Source: Flavobacterium chilense | GTDB taxonomy: Bacteria; Bacteroidota; Bacteroidia; Flavobacteriales; Flavobacteriaceae | Length of the DNA: 64,000 nucleotides | Direction: 5' to 3' | NCBI RefSeq assembly: GCF_001602525.1 | Contig: NZ_LSYT01000008.1 | Span: 1 to 64,000 of the forward strand | Shown: in pieces, positions 18,472 to 27,234 of the stretch | Position numbering within the stretch: the stretch's first letter is position 1 | Layout: every line of letters starts with the position of its first letter | Notes under the pieces: generated by a model | The model's input: only the letters and a program-made list of their open reading frames with translations | Database searches by the model: none | What the model was told of the DNA's origin: nothing | Position numbers and translations under genes: made by a program

Positions 18472-18852
18472 ATGAGCATACCAGCAAATTTAAAGTACAC
18501 AAAAGATCACGAATGGGTTAGCATCGAAGGAGATGTTGCAACTGTAGGAATTACTCATTTTGCACAAAAAGAGTTAGGGGATATCGTGTATGTTGAAGTA
18601 GAGACTTTAGATCAGACACTTGATAAAGATGAGGTTTTTGGAACTGTAGAAGCTGTAAAAACAGTATCTGATTTGTTCTTGCCTTTAACCGGAGAAATTA
18701 TTGCTTTTAATGAAGAACTTGAAAGTGCGCCGGAAACAGTTAACTCTGATCCTTATGGAGCTGGATGGATGATTAAAATAAAAATTGCAGATGCATCAGA
18801 AATAGATTCTTTATTATCTGATGAAGCATATAAAGAACTTATCGGTGCCTAA
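18472..18852 (+). CDS. gcvH: Glycine cleavage system H protein
   Basis: 126 residues from ATG 18472 (MSIPANLKYTKDHEW), the normal length. The lipoyl-bearing lysine is K63 in GTVEAVKTVSDLF. The protein shuttles the aminomethyl group from GcvP to GcvT and GcvL in glycine breakdown; those partners are not in this window. The C-terminus overlaps the start of the VanZ-like gene, so the two are probably translated from one transcript. No glycine riboswitch is visible upstream. Confidence 0.97.
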   Translation: MSIPANLKYTKDHEWVSIEGDVATVGITHFAQKELGDIVYVEVETLDQTLDKDEVFGTVEAVKTVSDLFLPLTGEIIAFNEELESAPETVNSDPYGAGWMIKIKIADASEIDSLLSDEAYKELIGA

Positions 18853-19228
18853 ACAACTGCTCTTAATCTGGGCAATTATTTGTTCAGGAATCATTACTTA
18901 TTTTTGTCTTACAGATTCAAGTAATATTCCTGCTGTGAATTTTCCAAGTATAGACAAGATTGTTCATTTTTGTTTTCATTTTGGATTCACGATTTCCTGG
19001 ATTTTGTTTTTCAAAAAAGAGCTTAAAGGAAAAGCACCAGATGATTTTAAAGCCTATTTTATTTCCTTTATATTCTCTGTTTTTTTTGGAATTACGATCG
19101 AAATTCTTCAAAGTGTTCTGACTACTACAAGAACAGCAGATGTAACGGATGTTTTGGCAAATGCAATTGGAGCTTTGATTGGAGTTTTTACAGCAATAGC
19201 CTTCAAGGAACAAATTGACAGAATATAA
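18821..19228 (+). CDS. VanZ-like family membrane protein
   Basis: 135 residues with four predicted membrane helices: about 12-32 (LLLIWAIICSGIITYFCL), 45-64, 77-97 and 110-128. The last two are linked by the family-type stretch TADVTDVLANAIGALIG. VanZ-like proteins are small inner-membrane proteins with no settled biochemical role outside teicoplanin resistance. The ATG at 18821 gives a 32-nt overlap with gcvH; a GTG at 18845 would give an 8-nt overlap and an equally good N-terminus (MPKQLLLIW). A terminator follows, so it ends the gcvH unit. Confidence 0.85.
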   Translation: MKHIKNLSVPKQLLLIWAIICSGIITYFCLTDSSNIPAVNFPSIDKIVHFCFHFGFTISWILFFKKELKGKAPDDFKAYFISFIFSVFFGITIEILQSVLTTTRTADVTDVLANAIGALIGVFTAIAFKEQIDRI

Positions 19229-19238
19229 AAATATAATG

Positions 19239-19262
19239 AACCCACTTCGGTGGGTTTTTTGT
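19239..19262 (+). terminator. Terminator after gcvH-vanZ
   Basis: AACCCAC-TTCG-GTGGGTT with a stable UUCG tetraloop, followed by TTTT. Confidence 0.93.
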
Positions 19263-19312
19263 TGTCCAAAAATCAAGTATCAAAAAGAATATTATTTTCT
19301 GAATTTAAAATG

Positions 19313-19320
19313 TATTTTTG
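19313..19320 (+). promoter_or_regulatory. -7 box of deoC-remB
   Basis: TATTTTTG lies 27 bp before ATG 19348. It overlaps the in-frame TTG at 19318, ruling out that codon as a start. Confidence 0.6.
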
Positions 19321-19347
19321 TCCCAATTCTGCAAACTTCCAGAAATC

Positions 19348-20091
19348 ATGAATGTTAAGCAATATTTAGATTCGACCTACTTAAAAACTGCCTCTCAAGC
19401 CGGACTTTCAGAAGCAGAAAATACGCTTGTGGTTAAAAGCGCAATTGCTGAGGCAATTCATGAAAGTTTTAAGTTAATAATGATTCGTCCTGAATATGTG
19501 ACTTTGGCCAAAGAGATGATCTTAAAAGCAAATTCGACTTTGCATGTTGGTACTGTAATAGATTTTCCTGAAGGTACATCAGATTTAGAATCAAAACTTA
19601 AAGAGGCAAACAAAGCAATAGAAGATGGAGCAGATGATCTGGATTTTGTTTGTAACTATCAGGCATTTAAAGACGGTGATCTTGCTTTAGTGAAACAGGA
19701 AATTCTGGTAGGAACGCAAATAGGTCTTGCAAACAATAAAGTTGTAAAATGGATTATTGAAGTTGCTGCCTTAAATGACAAGCAAATAATTCAGCTTTCG
19801 GCTTTGATCAAGAATATTGTAATATCAAATTTTAAAGAAGAAAATTATGCTTCGGTCTTTGTGAAATCATCAACCGGGTTTTATAAAACCGAAAATGATT
19901 TACCAAACGGAGCGACTATACCTACTATTATAATGATGCTAGAAAATGCATCACCTTTGCCTGTAAAAGCTGCCGGCGGAGTTCGTTCTTACGAAGACGC
20001 TGTAAAAATGATTCGTTTAGGAGTTAAACGCATCGGAACTTCTGCTGCAAAAGAAATTGCAAACGGAGAAAATACCACAAATCAATATTAA
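19348..20091 (+). CDS. deoC: Deoxyribose-phosphate aldolase
   Basis: 247 residues from ATG 19348 (MNVKQYLDSTYLK). It is a class I aldolase cleaving 2-deoxyribose-5-phosphate to glyceraldehyde-3-phosphate and acetaldehyde in deoxynucleoside catabolism. The Schiff-base lysine is K173 in VFVKSSTGF and the second catalytic lysine is K207 in PVKAAGGVRS; the DDLDFV motif is at about residue 96-101. The stop codon is immediately followed by the remB ATG, so the two are cotranscribed, although their functions look unrelated. Confidence 0.96.
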   Translation: MNVKQYLDSTYLKTASQAGLSEAENTLVVKSAIAEAIHESFKLIMIRPEYVTLAKEMILKANSTLHVGTVIDFPEGTSDLESKLKEANKAIEDGADDLDFVCNYQAFKDGDLALVKQEILVGTQIGLANNKVVKWIIEVAALNDKQIIQLSALIKNIVISNFKEENYASVFVKSSTGFYKTENDLPNGATIPTIIMMLENASPLPVKAAGGVRSYEDAVKMIRLGVKRIGTSAAKEIANGENTTNQY

Positions 20092-22224
20092 ATGAAAATT
20101 TACGTGAATAAGATTTTTCTATCTCTTACTTTAACATTATCAGCCCTATTTGCCTTCTCTCAGGATAACAAATCTTCGATTAAGCCTGGCTTTACTGCAG
20201 AACAATTTCCTGTTTTTCCAAATTGCGAAAATCTGCAATCTAAAAAACTGGAAGATTGTTTTTATAAAGAAGTACAGGATTTCGTATTTCAGAATTTTGA
20301 AGTACCTCAAAATTTAAAACAAACGAATTACAAAGGTGAAGTAAAAGTGCTTTTTGAAGTAGATGCAAATGGTGAGTTTAAAGTGATTTATGTAAATGCA
20401 GTAAATGATGAGTTATCTGTAGAAGCTAAAAGAGTTTTTGGAAAATTCCCTAAAATAAAACCATCAACTTATAACGGAAAACCAACATATTCAAAATATA
20501 CCATCTCGATAGATATACCATTAAAAAGCGCTGATCAAATAGCATCTGAAGCTTTGGCTGCAGCTCAGATTTTAAAACCTGTCGAAAAACCAATGACAGA
20601 ACTGGATAGTATTGTTTATAAAAAATATAACAATCCGGAGTTCGAAAGTCATTTGAATATTCCGTTTTCTCATAGTTACTATGCTCAGTTTGATGGAGCA
20701 ATGAATCAGGTTGGGACTAATAATCATACAGCTTCAAAACCATATACTTATGCCGAAGTTTCTAAATATTATAACTTAAAAGCCGTAAATCAGTCACTCC
20801 AAAAAAACACCTCGACCTGGTTAGGCAGAAAATTCTGGAATGAAAATCTGGTTCAGATTCAGGGAGAAGATTATTGGCTGGCATTAAATCCTATTCTGGA
20901 TTTGCAAATGGGTAAAGCTTCAGATCTTAAAGATTCTTATACTTATGTAAATACCCGTGCATTAAATTTTAGAGGAGGTTTAGGAAAGCATATTAACTTT
21001 ACGACCACAGTTTTTGAAAGTCAGGGACGATTTGCAGGGTATTATAATGCTTATGCAGAAACCTTAAAACCATCAGGAGGAAATCCGGCAATTATTCCGG
21101 GAATGGGAATCGCGAAACGATTTAAAACAGATGCCTATGATTTTCCTTTAGCGGAAGCTAATATTACATATGCTCCGGGTAAAATTTTTGATTTTCAATT
21201 AGGTTACGGAAGAAATTTTATTGGAGATGGTTATCGTTCCTTATTGGAAAGTGATGGAGCAAGTCCGTATCCGTATTTTAAAATCAATACGACTTTCTGG
21301 AAAATTAAATATACCAATACCTATATGTGGCTTAAAGATGTTCGTCCTGAGGTTACGGTAGATAAAACATATGCTACAAAATTTATGGCGAATCATTACT
21401 TAAGCTGGAATGTTTCGAATAAACTGAATTTAGGATTTTTTGAATCGGTAGTCTGGACAGATACCAACAACAGAGGTTTTGATATTAATTTTGTTAACCC
21501 GATTATTTTTTATAGATCAGTAGAGTTTTCATCATCATCCAGAAGCGGTAATGCACTTTTAGGAATGTCTGGTAAGTATAAATGGAATAATAATGTGAAT
21601 TTATATGCTCAGTTCTTGCTGGATGAATTTTCAGTTGGAGATATGGCAAGCGGAGAAAAGAGCTGGAAAAATAAATTTGGATACCAATTAGGCGCGAAAT
21701 ATTTCAATGCTTTTGAGGTTAAAGATTTATTATTGCAATTAGAATACAATCATGTGCGTCCTTATGTGTATTCGCACAGTGCTGTAATAACGAATTATGG
21801 TCATAACAACCAAAGTATCGGGCACCAATGGGGAGGGAATTTTGAAGAATTTGTGGCGATCGGACGTTATCATAAAGGCCGTTATTTTGCCGATGCTAAA
21901 TTTACAATTGGAAAAAGAGGTTTAGACTTTGATACTGCAGAAGATAGTTATAACTATGGAGGTAATATTTATAAAAGTTACGAAGTAAACCGTCCATATG
22001 ATAAAGGTGTAAAAGTGGGGCAGGGAAATAAAACCAATGTTTTTATTGCTGATGTGCAGGCGGGTTACCTAATAAATCCAATGACCAACCTGAAATTTTT
22101 TGGAAGTTTCCTTTACAGAAATTTTGATCCAATGCAAAATACAGCTACAACTTTTAAGCAAAGTACAACCTGGTTTACTGTCGGATTGCGTTCAGATATC
22201 TTTAATTGGTACTTTGATTACTAG
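20092..22224 (+). CDS. remB: Gliding motility protein RemB (TonB_C-like domain plus Wzi-like barrel)
   Basis: 710 residues with a signal peptide (about 1-23, LFAFSQ). Residues about 50-145 resemble a TonB C-terminal-like domain (YKGEVKVLFEVDANGEFK). From about 200 on, the protein is a long run of amphipathic aromatic strands, like capsule-assembly Wzi-type barrels (LGYGRNFIGDGYRSLL). I assign RemB from this architecture and the sprA-gcvH-vanZ-deoC-remB order that I recall from F. johnsoniae. There RemB is linked to gliding that does not depend on SprB. The start follows the deoC stop directly. An alternative is a generic capsule-assembly barrel. Confidence 0.72.
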   Translation: MKIYVNKIFLSLTLTLSALFAFSQDNKSSIKPGFTAEQFPVFPNCENLQSKKLEDCFYKEVQDFVFQNFEVPQNLKQTNYKGEVKVLFEVDANGEFKVIYVNAVNDELSVEAKRVFGKFPKIKPSTYNGKPTYSKYTISIDIPLKSADQIASEALAAAQILKPVEKPMTELDSIVYKKYNNPEFESHLNIPFSHSYYAQFDGAMNQVGTNNHTASKPYTYAEVSKYYNLKAVNQSLQKNTSTWLGRKFWNENLVQIQGEDYWLALNPILDLQMGKASDLKDSYTYVNTRALNFRGGLGKHINFTTTVFESQGRFAGYYNAYAETLKPSGGNPAIIPGMGIAKRFKTDAYDFPLAEANITYAPGKIFDFQLGYGRNFIGDGYRSLLESDGASPYPYFKINTTFWKIKYTNTYMWLKDVRPEVTVDKTYATKFMANHYLSWNVSNKLNLGFFESVVWTDTNNRGFDINFVNPIIFYRSVEFSSSSRSGNALLGMSGKYKWNNNVNLYAQFLLDEFSVGDMASGEKSWKNKFGYQLGAKYFNAFEVKDLLLQLEYNHVRPYVYSHSAVITNYGHNNQSIGHQWGGNFEEFVAIGRYHKGRYFADAKFTIGKRGLDFDTAEDSYNYGGNIYKSYEVNRPYDKGVKVGQGNKTNVFIADVQAGYLINPMTNLKFFGSFLYRNFDPMQNTATTFKQSTTWFTVGLRSDIFNWYFDY

Positions 22225-22341
22225 AATATTTAATAAGATTTTTCGAAATAATTGTGTTAAAGATTTGCAAGTCCTTATTTTGTAAAGGTTTTATTGAAAA
22301 AAAATCTAATTTTATAGGTCAGTATTCTACAATCTAATTTG

Positions 22342-22349
22342 TACATTTG
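22342..22349 (+). promoter_or_regulatory. -7 box of heme O synthase gene
   Basis: TACATTTG, 35 bp before the TTG start at 22384. Confidence 0.6.
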
Positions 22350-22383
22350 CACCACTCAAAAAAACATACAAACAATTACTGTA

Positions 22384-23286
22384 TTGAACGCTACTAAAAA
22401 TACATTTTCAATAAAATCAATATTTACAGATTTCAAGGAGATTACTAAAGCTGGTTTAGCAATCAGTGTATTGTTTTCTTCAATTGCAGGATATTTATTA
22501 GGAGTCAATGCTGCGCATCCTTTTAAATGGAGTGTGTTGGCGGTTTTGGCAATAGGTGGATATTGTATGGTTGGAGCTTCAAATGCCTTTAATCAGGTGA
22601 TCGAAAAAGATATTGATTCTTTGATGGACCGAACCAAAAATCGTCCGGTTCCTTCAGGACGTATGTCACCAAAAATGGCTTTGTTTGTTGCAAGTTTGCT
22701 TACGATTATTGGAGTTACATTGTTGTACACCATTAATGCAAAGTCAGCAATGTTTGCCGCAATTTCAATATTCTTATACACGAGTATTTATACTCCTTTA
22801 AAAACAGTAACTTCTTTATCCGTATTTGTGGGAGCTTTTCCGGGAGCAATTCCGTTTATGTTGGGCTGGGTTGCTGCAACAGGAGAATTTGGCATCGAAG
22901 CAGGAACATTGTTTTTAATTCAGTTTTTCTGGCAATTCCCTCATTTTTGGGCTATTGGATGGTTCTTATATGAAGATTATGAGAAAGCAGGAATCTTTAT
23001 GTTGCCAACAGGAAAAAAAGATAAAGGAACCGCTTTGCAGGTGATTTTATATACAATTTGGCTTATTATAGCATCGTTACTACCAGTTCTGGGATATACA
23101 GGACAGTTGTTTATTACGCCAATTGCTGCTATTATAGTGTTTTTGTTAGGTTTGTGGATGTTGTTTTATGCAGTGAAATTATATCAACTGCGAACAGCAA
23201 AAGCAGCAAGAACCCTGATGCTGGTGAGTGTTTCATATATTTCGCTCCTTCAAATCGTATTTATAGTTGATAAATTTTTAAGATAG
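22384..23286 (+). CDS. ctaB: Protoheme IX farnesyltransferase (heme O synthase)
   Basis: 300 residues from TTG 22384 (MNATKNTFSIKSIF). Earlier in-frame codons fall in the promoter, so a TTG start is the best choice. It is an inner-membrane UbiA-family prenyltransferase that adds farnesyl to heme B to make heme O for terminal oxidases. The prenyl-pyrophosphate site is NAFNQVIEKDIDSLMDRTK followed by RPVPSG; a second Asp-rich loop is YEDYEKAG. About nine membrane helices are visible. Two bases separate it from a cytochrome oxidase subunit III gene, so heme supply and oxidase are coexpressed. Also called cyoE. Confidence 0.95.
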   Translation: MNATKNTFSIKSIFTDFKEITKAGLAISVLFSSIAGYLLGVNAAHPFKWSVLAVLAIGGYCMVGASNAFNQVIEKDIDSLMDRTKNRPVPSGRMSPKMALFVASLLTIIGVTLLYTINAKSAMFAAISIFLYTSIYTPLKTVTSLSVFVGAFPGAIPFMLGWVAATGEFGIEAGTLFLIQFFWQFPHFWAIGWFLYEDYEKAGIFMLPTGKKDKGTALQVILYTIWLIIASLLPVLGYTGQLFITPIAAIIVFLLGLWMLFYAVKLYQLRTAKAARTLMLVSVSYISLLQIVFIVDKFLR

Positions 23287-23288
23287 TT

Positions 23289-23876
23289 ATGGAAATGACA
23301 ATGACAACAGGTGAGGAACAAGTAAGGAAGTCAAAATCGGCAAAGCTGATTTTACTATTCGCAATGGTTAGTATGACCATGATGTTTGCAGGACTTACAA
23401 GTGCATTCGTAGTAAGTAAATCAAGAGCCGACTGGTTGAAGAATTTTGAATTGCCAAGCGCATTTTATTATAGTACGGCTGTTATTATAGGGTGCAGTGT
23501 TACTTTTTACCTGGCTAAAAAAGCAATTCAAAAAGATAACAGAAGCGCTACTACAGCATTACTTTTAGGAACTTTAGCATTAGGAATTCTGTTTGTGGTT
23601 TTACAATTTGCCGGTTTTGGGCAAATCGTAAAAAGTGGTTATTATTTTACTGGAGAAGGTAGTTCAATTACTACAACTTTTCTTTATGTAGTAACCGTTA
23701 CACACTTATTACACTTGGCTGGAGGATTAATTTCACTTTTAATTATAATTTATAATCATTTTAAACAAAAATACAATTCGACTCAAACTCTTGGTATAGA
23801 ACTAGGTGCGATGTATTGGCATTTTTTAGATTTATTGTGGGTATATTTATTTTTATTTTTATATTTCTTTAAATAA
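23289..23876 (+). CDS. Cytochrome c oxidase subunit III family protein (short form)
   Basis: 195 residues, five membrane helices, heme-copper oxidase subunit III family. Recognisable pieces are GLTSAFVVSKSRADWL, FYLAKKAIQKDNR and the C-terminal helices THLLHLAGGLISL and YWHFLDLLWVYLFLFLY. Subunit III stabilises the catalytic core and proton entry. It follows ctaB by 2 bp and precedes a second, longer subunit III gene. Such tandem subunit III genes are common in Bacteroidota oxidases. Subunits I and II are not in this window. Confidence 0.92.
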   Translation: MEMTMTTGEEQVRKSKSAKLILLFAMVSMTMMFAGLTSAFVVSKSRADWLKNFELPSAFYYSTAVIIGCSVTFYLAKKAIQKDNRSATTALLLGTLALGILFVVLQFAGFGQIVKSGYYFTGEGSSITTTFLYVVTVTHLLHLAGGLISLLIIIYNHFKQKYNSTQTLGIELGAMYWHFLDLLWVYLFLFLYFFK

Positions 23877-23886
23877 GAAAAAAACG

Positions 23887-23894
23887 TAAATTTG
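23887..23894 (+). promoter_or_regulatory. Possible internal -7 box before the long subunit III gene
   Basis: TAAATTTG, 24 bp upstream of ATG 23919. Confidence 0.5.
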
Positions 23895-23918
23895 GGAACT
23901 TTTTAACGAATATCTTTT

Positions 23919-24902
23919 ATGGAAGCGACAGTTACTACTGCAAATAACGACGAAAAAACTTGGGGAGGCGGAGATATCCAGCCATTAGGAGCAAGTTATG
24001 GTAAAATGATGATGTGGTTTTTCATCGTATCAGATGCCTTAACATTTTCTGGATTTCTAGCTGCTTATGGTTTTTCTAGATTTAAATTTATTGAAACCTG
24101 GCCTTTGGCTGATGAAGTGTTTACTCACTTCCCATTTATGCATGGTGTTGCGGCTCCAATGTATTATGTAGCCTTAATGACTTTTATTTTGATTTTCTCA
24201 TCTGTAACAATGGTTTTGGCTGTTGATGCAGGTCACCAATTGAAAAAAACAAAGGTTGCAATTTATATGTTCTTAACTATTATTGGAGGTTTAATTTTCG
24301 TGGGTTCTCAGGCTTGGGAGTGGAAAAACTTCATTAAAGGTGAGTACGGTGCAGTTGAAACAGTTGGAGGAAGTTTATTGCAGTTTGTTGATAAAGATGG
24401 AAAAAGAGTTGCTCTTGAAGAGTTTGCTGTGAAATTGCCAAATCAACCGGAAGAACTTACAAGATCAAAAGCTAAATGGTTTATGGAAAGTGCTGAAACA
24501 GTACCTACATATTCAGTAGCTGATATTCAGGCTGGTTTTAAAGCACATCCTGAGTTATTAATCAGAACTGAGCACCTTACAGCTGAAAAGAAAAAAACAG
24601 TTTTGACAAGAGCAGAATCTGAAGCTCGTTTAAGTCAGGCAAAATATGTAGTAGAAGGAGCGAACTTGACAAGAAACGAGTACGGAAGTAAATTATTTGC
24701 TGATTTCTTTTTCTTCATTACAGGATTCCACGGATTCCACGTATTCTCAGGAGTTATCATCAATATCATTATTTTCTTTAATGTATTGTTAGGGACTTAC
24801 GAAAAAAGAAGAAGCTACGAAATGGTAGAGAAAGTTGGTTTATACTGGCACTTCGTTGACTTAGTTTGGGTATTTGTATTTACAGTTTTCTACTTAGTTT
24901 AA
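23919..24902 (+). CDS. Cytochrome c oxidase subunit III (long form with hydrophilic insert)
   Basis: 327 residues. The N-terminal helices (MMMWFFIVSDALTFSGFLAA, then a helix ending in GSQAWEWKNF) and the C-terminal part (FITGFHGFHVFSGVIINI, YWHFVDLVWVFVFTVFYLV) are typical of subunit III. Between them, from about residue 137 to 260, lies a charged insert of roughly 120 residues (KAKWFMESAETVPTY, LTAEKKKTVLTRAESEA) that canonical subunit III lacks. Similar inserts occur in Bacteroidota homologues as far as I recall. The insert is on one side of the membrane and may bind a partner such as a cytochrome. A possible promoter of its own lies upstream. Confidence 0.93.
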   Translation: MEATVTTANNDEKTWGGGDIQPLGASYGKMMMWFFIVSDALTFSGFLAAYGFSRFKFIETWPLADEVFTHFPFMHGVAAPMYYVALMTFILIFSSVTMVLAVDAGHQLKKTKVAIYMFLTIIGGLIFVGSQAWEWKNFIKGEYGAVETVGGSLLQFVDKDGKRVALEEFAVKLPNQPEELTRSKAKWFMESAETVPTYSVADIQAGFKAHPELLIRTEHLTAEKKKTVLTRAESEARLSQAKYVVEGANLTRNEYGSKLFADFFFFITGFHGFHVFSGVIINIIIFFNVLLGTYEKRRSYEMVEKVGLYWHFVDLVWVFVFTVFYLV

Positions 24903-24920
24903 TTTTAGATTTTAATTATT

Positions 24921-25271
24921 ATGTCACACGAGCACGTATCAAATACAAAAAGAATCTGGTTTGTTTTTGCTTTATTATCAGTAGTAACTACAGTAGAAGT
25001 TATTCTTGGAATTTACAAGCCTGGAGTTTTAGAGTTTAATCATTTTGTAGGGTTGAATTTATTGAACTGGATATTTTATATCCTTACAATATTCAAAGCT
25101 TATTATATAGTATGGGCATTTATGCACATGGAAGGTGAAAAAAGCAGCCTTAGATGGTCTGTTGTTTCACCAGTTATTTTCCTAGTTTTATATTTATTGT
25201 TTATTCTATTGACAGAAGGACATTATATTTATGGGGTTTTTAAAGATTCTACTATTAAATGGAATTTTTAA
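24921..25271 (+). CDS. Cytochrome c oxidase subunit IV family protein
   Basis: 116 residues, three membrane helices (about 11-28, 43-63, 77-97), prokaryotic COX4 family (WAFMHMEGEKSSLRWSVV is diagnostic). It is an accessory subunit of the heme-copper oxidase. It follows the long subunit III gene by 18 bp and is closed by a strong terminator, so the ctaB-III-III-IV unit ends here. Confidence 0.93.
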   Translation: MSHEHVSNTKRIWFVFALLSVVTTVEVILGIYKPGVLEFNHFVGLNLLNWIFYILTIFKAYYIVWAFMHMEGEKSSLRWSVVSPVIFLVLYLLFILLTEGHYIYGVFKDSTIKWNF

Positions 25272-25291
25272 CATGATATTAATTCGAAAAG

Positions 25292-25317
25292 AAGCTCCGT
25301 TTTGCGGAGCTTTTTTT
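25292..25317 (+). terminator. Terminator of the oxidase subunit operon
   Basis: AAGCTCCG pairs with CGGAGCTT around TTTTG, followed by a T-run. Confidence 0.93.
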
Positions 25318-25324
25318 ATTTTTG
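25317..25324 (+). promoter_or_regulatory. -7 box of the oxidase assembly operon
   Basis: TATTTTTG begins at the last base of the preceding terminator and lies 26 bp before ATG 25351. Confidence 0.55.
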
Positions 25325-25350
25325 TACCTCATTAACCTCCGGTCAATAAA

Positions 25351-25992
25351 ATGAAAAAAAATATAGTTCTCTTTGTACTTTTTGTTTTGCCCATTGTAGC
25401 CTATTTGTTCTTTGCTTCTGGTGTAAATAGCTTTACTAAACTTCCTGTAATAACACCAAAAGTTGCTGATCTGGGCGATTGGAAATCTCTTAAAGGAGAA
25501 AAAGTGACTTTGAATGATAAAATCACTATTCTTGGTTTTTCAGGTTCCGAAATATTAAAAAACAGAGGTAACTTCTTTAATCTAAACGAAAAAATTTATC
25601 AGCGTTATAATGGTTTTAAAGATCTGCAGTTTGTTGTAGTTTGTCCTTTAGGAACTGAAAATGATGCGCAGAAAATAATAGAATCCTTAGGAGCTTTTAC
25701 AGATGTTTCAGGTTGGCATTTTGTGTTTGCTTCTCCAGAAGCTATTAAAGTGTTTTACGATCAGTTGCATTTAAAAGGTAAACTAGATCAGAATCTTGGA
25801 ACTCCAAATGTTTATATCGTCGATAAAGAAAGAAACCTAAGAGGTCGTAAAGATAAAGATGAATACAAGGAAGGATACAATACTTTTCATCCTTCAGAGC
25901 TAAGCAATGAAATGCTGGATGATTTTAAAATCATTTTATACGAATATCGTGCTGCTCTAAAAAAGAACCACAACGCTACAAAAGAACTTTAA
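25351..25992 (+). CDS. SCO/thioredoxin-fold-like membrane-anchored protein lacking cysteines
   Basis: 213 residues with an N-terminal membrane anchor or signal (about 5-23, VLFVLPIVAYLFFASG). The rest looks like a thioredoxin/SCO fold: VTLNDKITILGFSGSE, FKDLQFVVVCPLGTE and TPNVYIVDKERNLRGRKD, similar to the end of SCO proteins. The redox CxxxC is absent: the equivalent place reads GFSGSEILKN, and the only cysteine is in VVVCPLG. It is therefore unlikely to do thiol chemistry or bind copper the usual way. It lies 10 bp before a canonical SCO gene and starts the assembly operon, suggesting a paired role in oxidase maturation. Confidence 0.8.
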   Translation: MKKNIVLFVLFVLPIVAYLFFASGVNSFTKLPVITPKVADLGDWKSLKGEKVTLNDKITILGFSGSEILKNRGNFFNLNEKIYQRYNGFKDLQFVVVCPLGTENDAQKIIESLGAFTDVSGWHFVFASPEAIKVFYDQLHLKGKLDQNLGTPNVYIVDKERNLRGRKDKDEYKEGYNTFHPSELSNEMLDDFKIILYEYRAALKKNHNATKEL

Positions 25993-26002
25993 TTGTTATA
26001 TC

Positions 26003-26692
26003 ATGTTTAAAAATAAATCATATATCGGAATTTCGTTTATAATTCTAATCTTCGGAATTTATGCTGTTCCAAAAATAGTAGACAGAGTTACAAATGGTGA
26101 AGTAGTCAAAGGAAATCGTTTGGATAATGTTGGATTAAAAACGTCAAAATCTGACGGGAAACTAATGAAAATTGGTCCTGCTCCAAAATTTGAACTAACC
26201 AATCAGGATAATGCTAAAATTTCAAACGAAACCTATAAAGGAAAGGTATATGTTTTGGAATTCTTTTTTACTACTTGCCCTTCTATTTGCCCAAAAATGA
26301 ATTTGAGCATGCTGGAAATTGAAAAAACTTTTTTCGGAAATCCTAATTTTGGTATTGTTTCGATCACGATAGATCCTGTTCATGATACACCAAAAGTATT
26401 AAAGGATCATGCTAAATTATTGGGCGTAAAATCATCAACATGGAATTTCTTAACCGGAGATAGAGCTACTATTATGGATTTGTCTAATAAAGGATTCAAT
26501 TTGTACGCCGGAGAAAATTCTAAAGTAAGCGGAGGTTTTGAGCATTCAGGATTATTTGCTTTAATAGATAAAGATGGAAATATCCGTTGCAGAAAAGATG
26601 AATTTGGAAACCCAAATATCTATTATGACGGGCTTGACAAAAAAGGCGTAAGAGAAATTCAGGAAGATATTAAAATATTATTAGCAGAATAA
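26003..26692 (+). CDS. SCO1/SenC family copper chaperone for cytochrome oxidase
   Basis: 229 residues with an N-terminal anchor (about 7-22) facing the periplasm. The copper ligands are all present: C92 and C96 in TTCPSICPKMN and H181 in GGFEHSGLF. SCO proteins deliver copper to the CuA site of oxidase subunit II and reduce its cysteines. Position just after the oxidase genes, and 2 bp before the DUF420 gene, fits that role. Confidence 0.95.
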   Translation: MFKNKSYIGISFIILIFGIYAVPKIVDRVTNGEVVKGNRLDNVGLKTSKSDGKLMKIGPAPKFELTNQDNAKISNETYKGKVYVLEFFFTTCPSICPKMNLSMLEIEKTFFGNPNFGIVSITIDPVHDTPKVLKDHAKLLGVKSSTWNFLTGDRATIMDLSNKGFNLYAGENSKVSGGFEHSGLFALIDKDGNIRCRKDEFGNPNIYYDGLDKKGVREIQEDIKILLAE

Positions 26693-26694
26693 AA

Positions 26695-27234
26695 ATGGAA
26701 GATCATTCATTAGAAAAAAAATACAGTAAACTTATTGTTGCAGTTTCAATTGTTATCCCGGTTGTTGTAGCAATCTTATTCGGGGTCAAATTAAAAGATT
26801 TCGGAATCAATGTAGAGCCACTTTCGTTTTTGCCTCCAATTTATGCAACAACAAATGGCATTACGGCTATTGTTTTAATTTGGGCAGTAATTGCTATTAA
26901 AAACGGAAAACAAAAACTCCACGAACGTTTAATGACCTTTGCAATTGCTCTTTCGGTTGCCTTTTTGGTGATGTACGTAGCATACCATATGACCGCTGAT
27001 TCTACGAAATTTGGTGGTGAAGGTATTATTCGCTATGTATACTTTTTTATTTTAGTAACACACATTTTATTATCTATTGCGATTATTCCTTTAGTACTAA
27101 TTACTTATGTCAGAGCTTTGGCAAAACGTTTTGACCGACATAGAAAAATTGCTAAAATAACTTTTCCACTTTGGTTGTATGTTGCGGTTACAGGTGTTGT
27201 AGTTTACTTAATGATTTCTCCTTATTATGCTTAA
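26695..27234 (+). CDS. DUF420 family membrane protein
   Basis: 179 residues with five membrane helices (about 11-28, 47-66, 80-98, 112-134, 155-176). DUF420 proteins (YozB-like) carry conserved histidines in the membrane; here FVTHILLSIAIIPL-type helix contains H, and AYHMTADSTKFGG holds another. They are found beside SCO and cytochrome oxidase genes, with unknown biochemical function, probably in heme or copper handling. The stop overlaps the next gene's start. Confidence 0.9.
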   Translation: MEDHSLEKKYSKLIVAVSIVIPVVVAILFGVKLKDFGINVEPLSFLPPIYATTNGITAIVLIWAVIAIKNGKQKLHERLMTFAIALSVAFLVMYVAYHMTADSTKFGGEGIIRYVYFFILVTHILLSIAIIPLVLITYVRALAKRFDRHRKIAKITFPLWLYVAVTGVVVYLMISPYYA

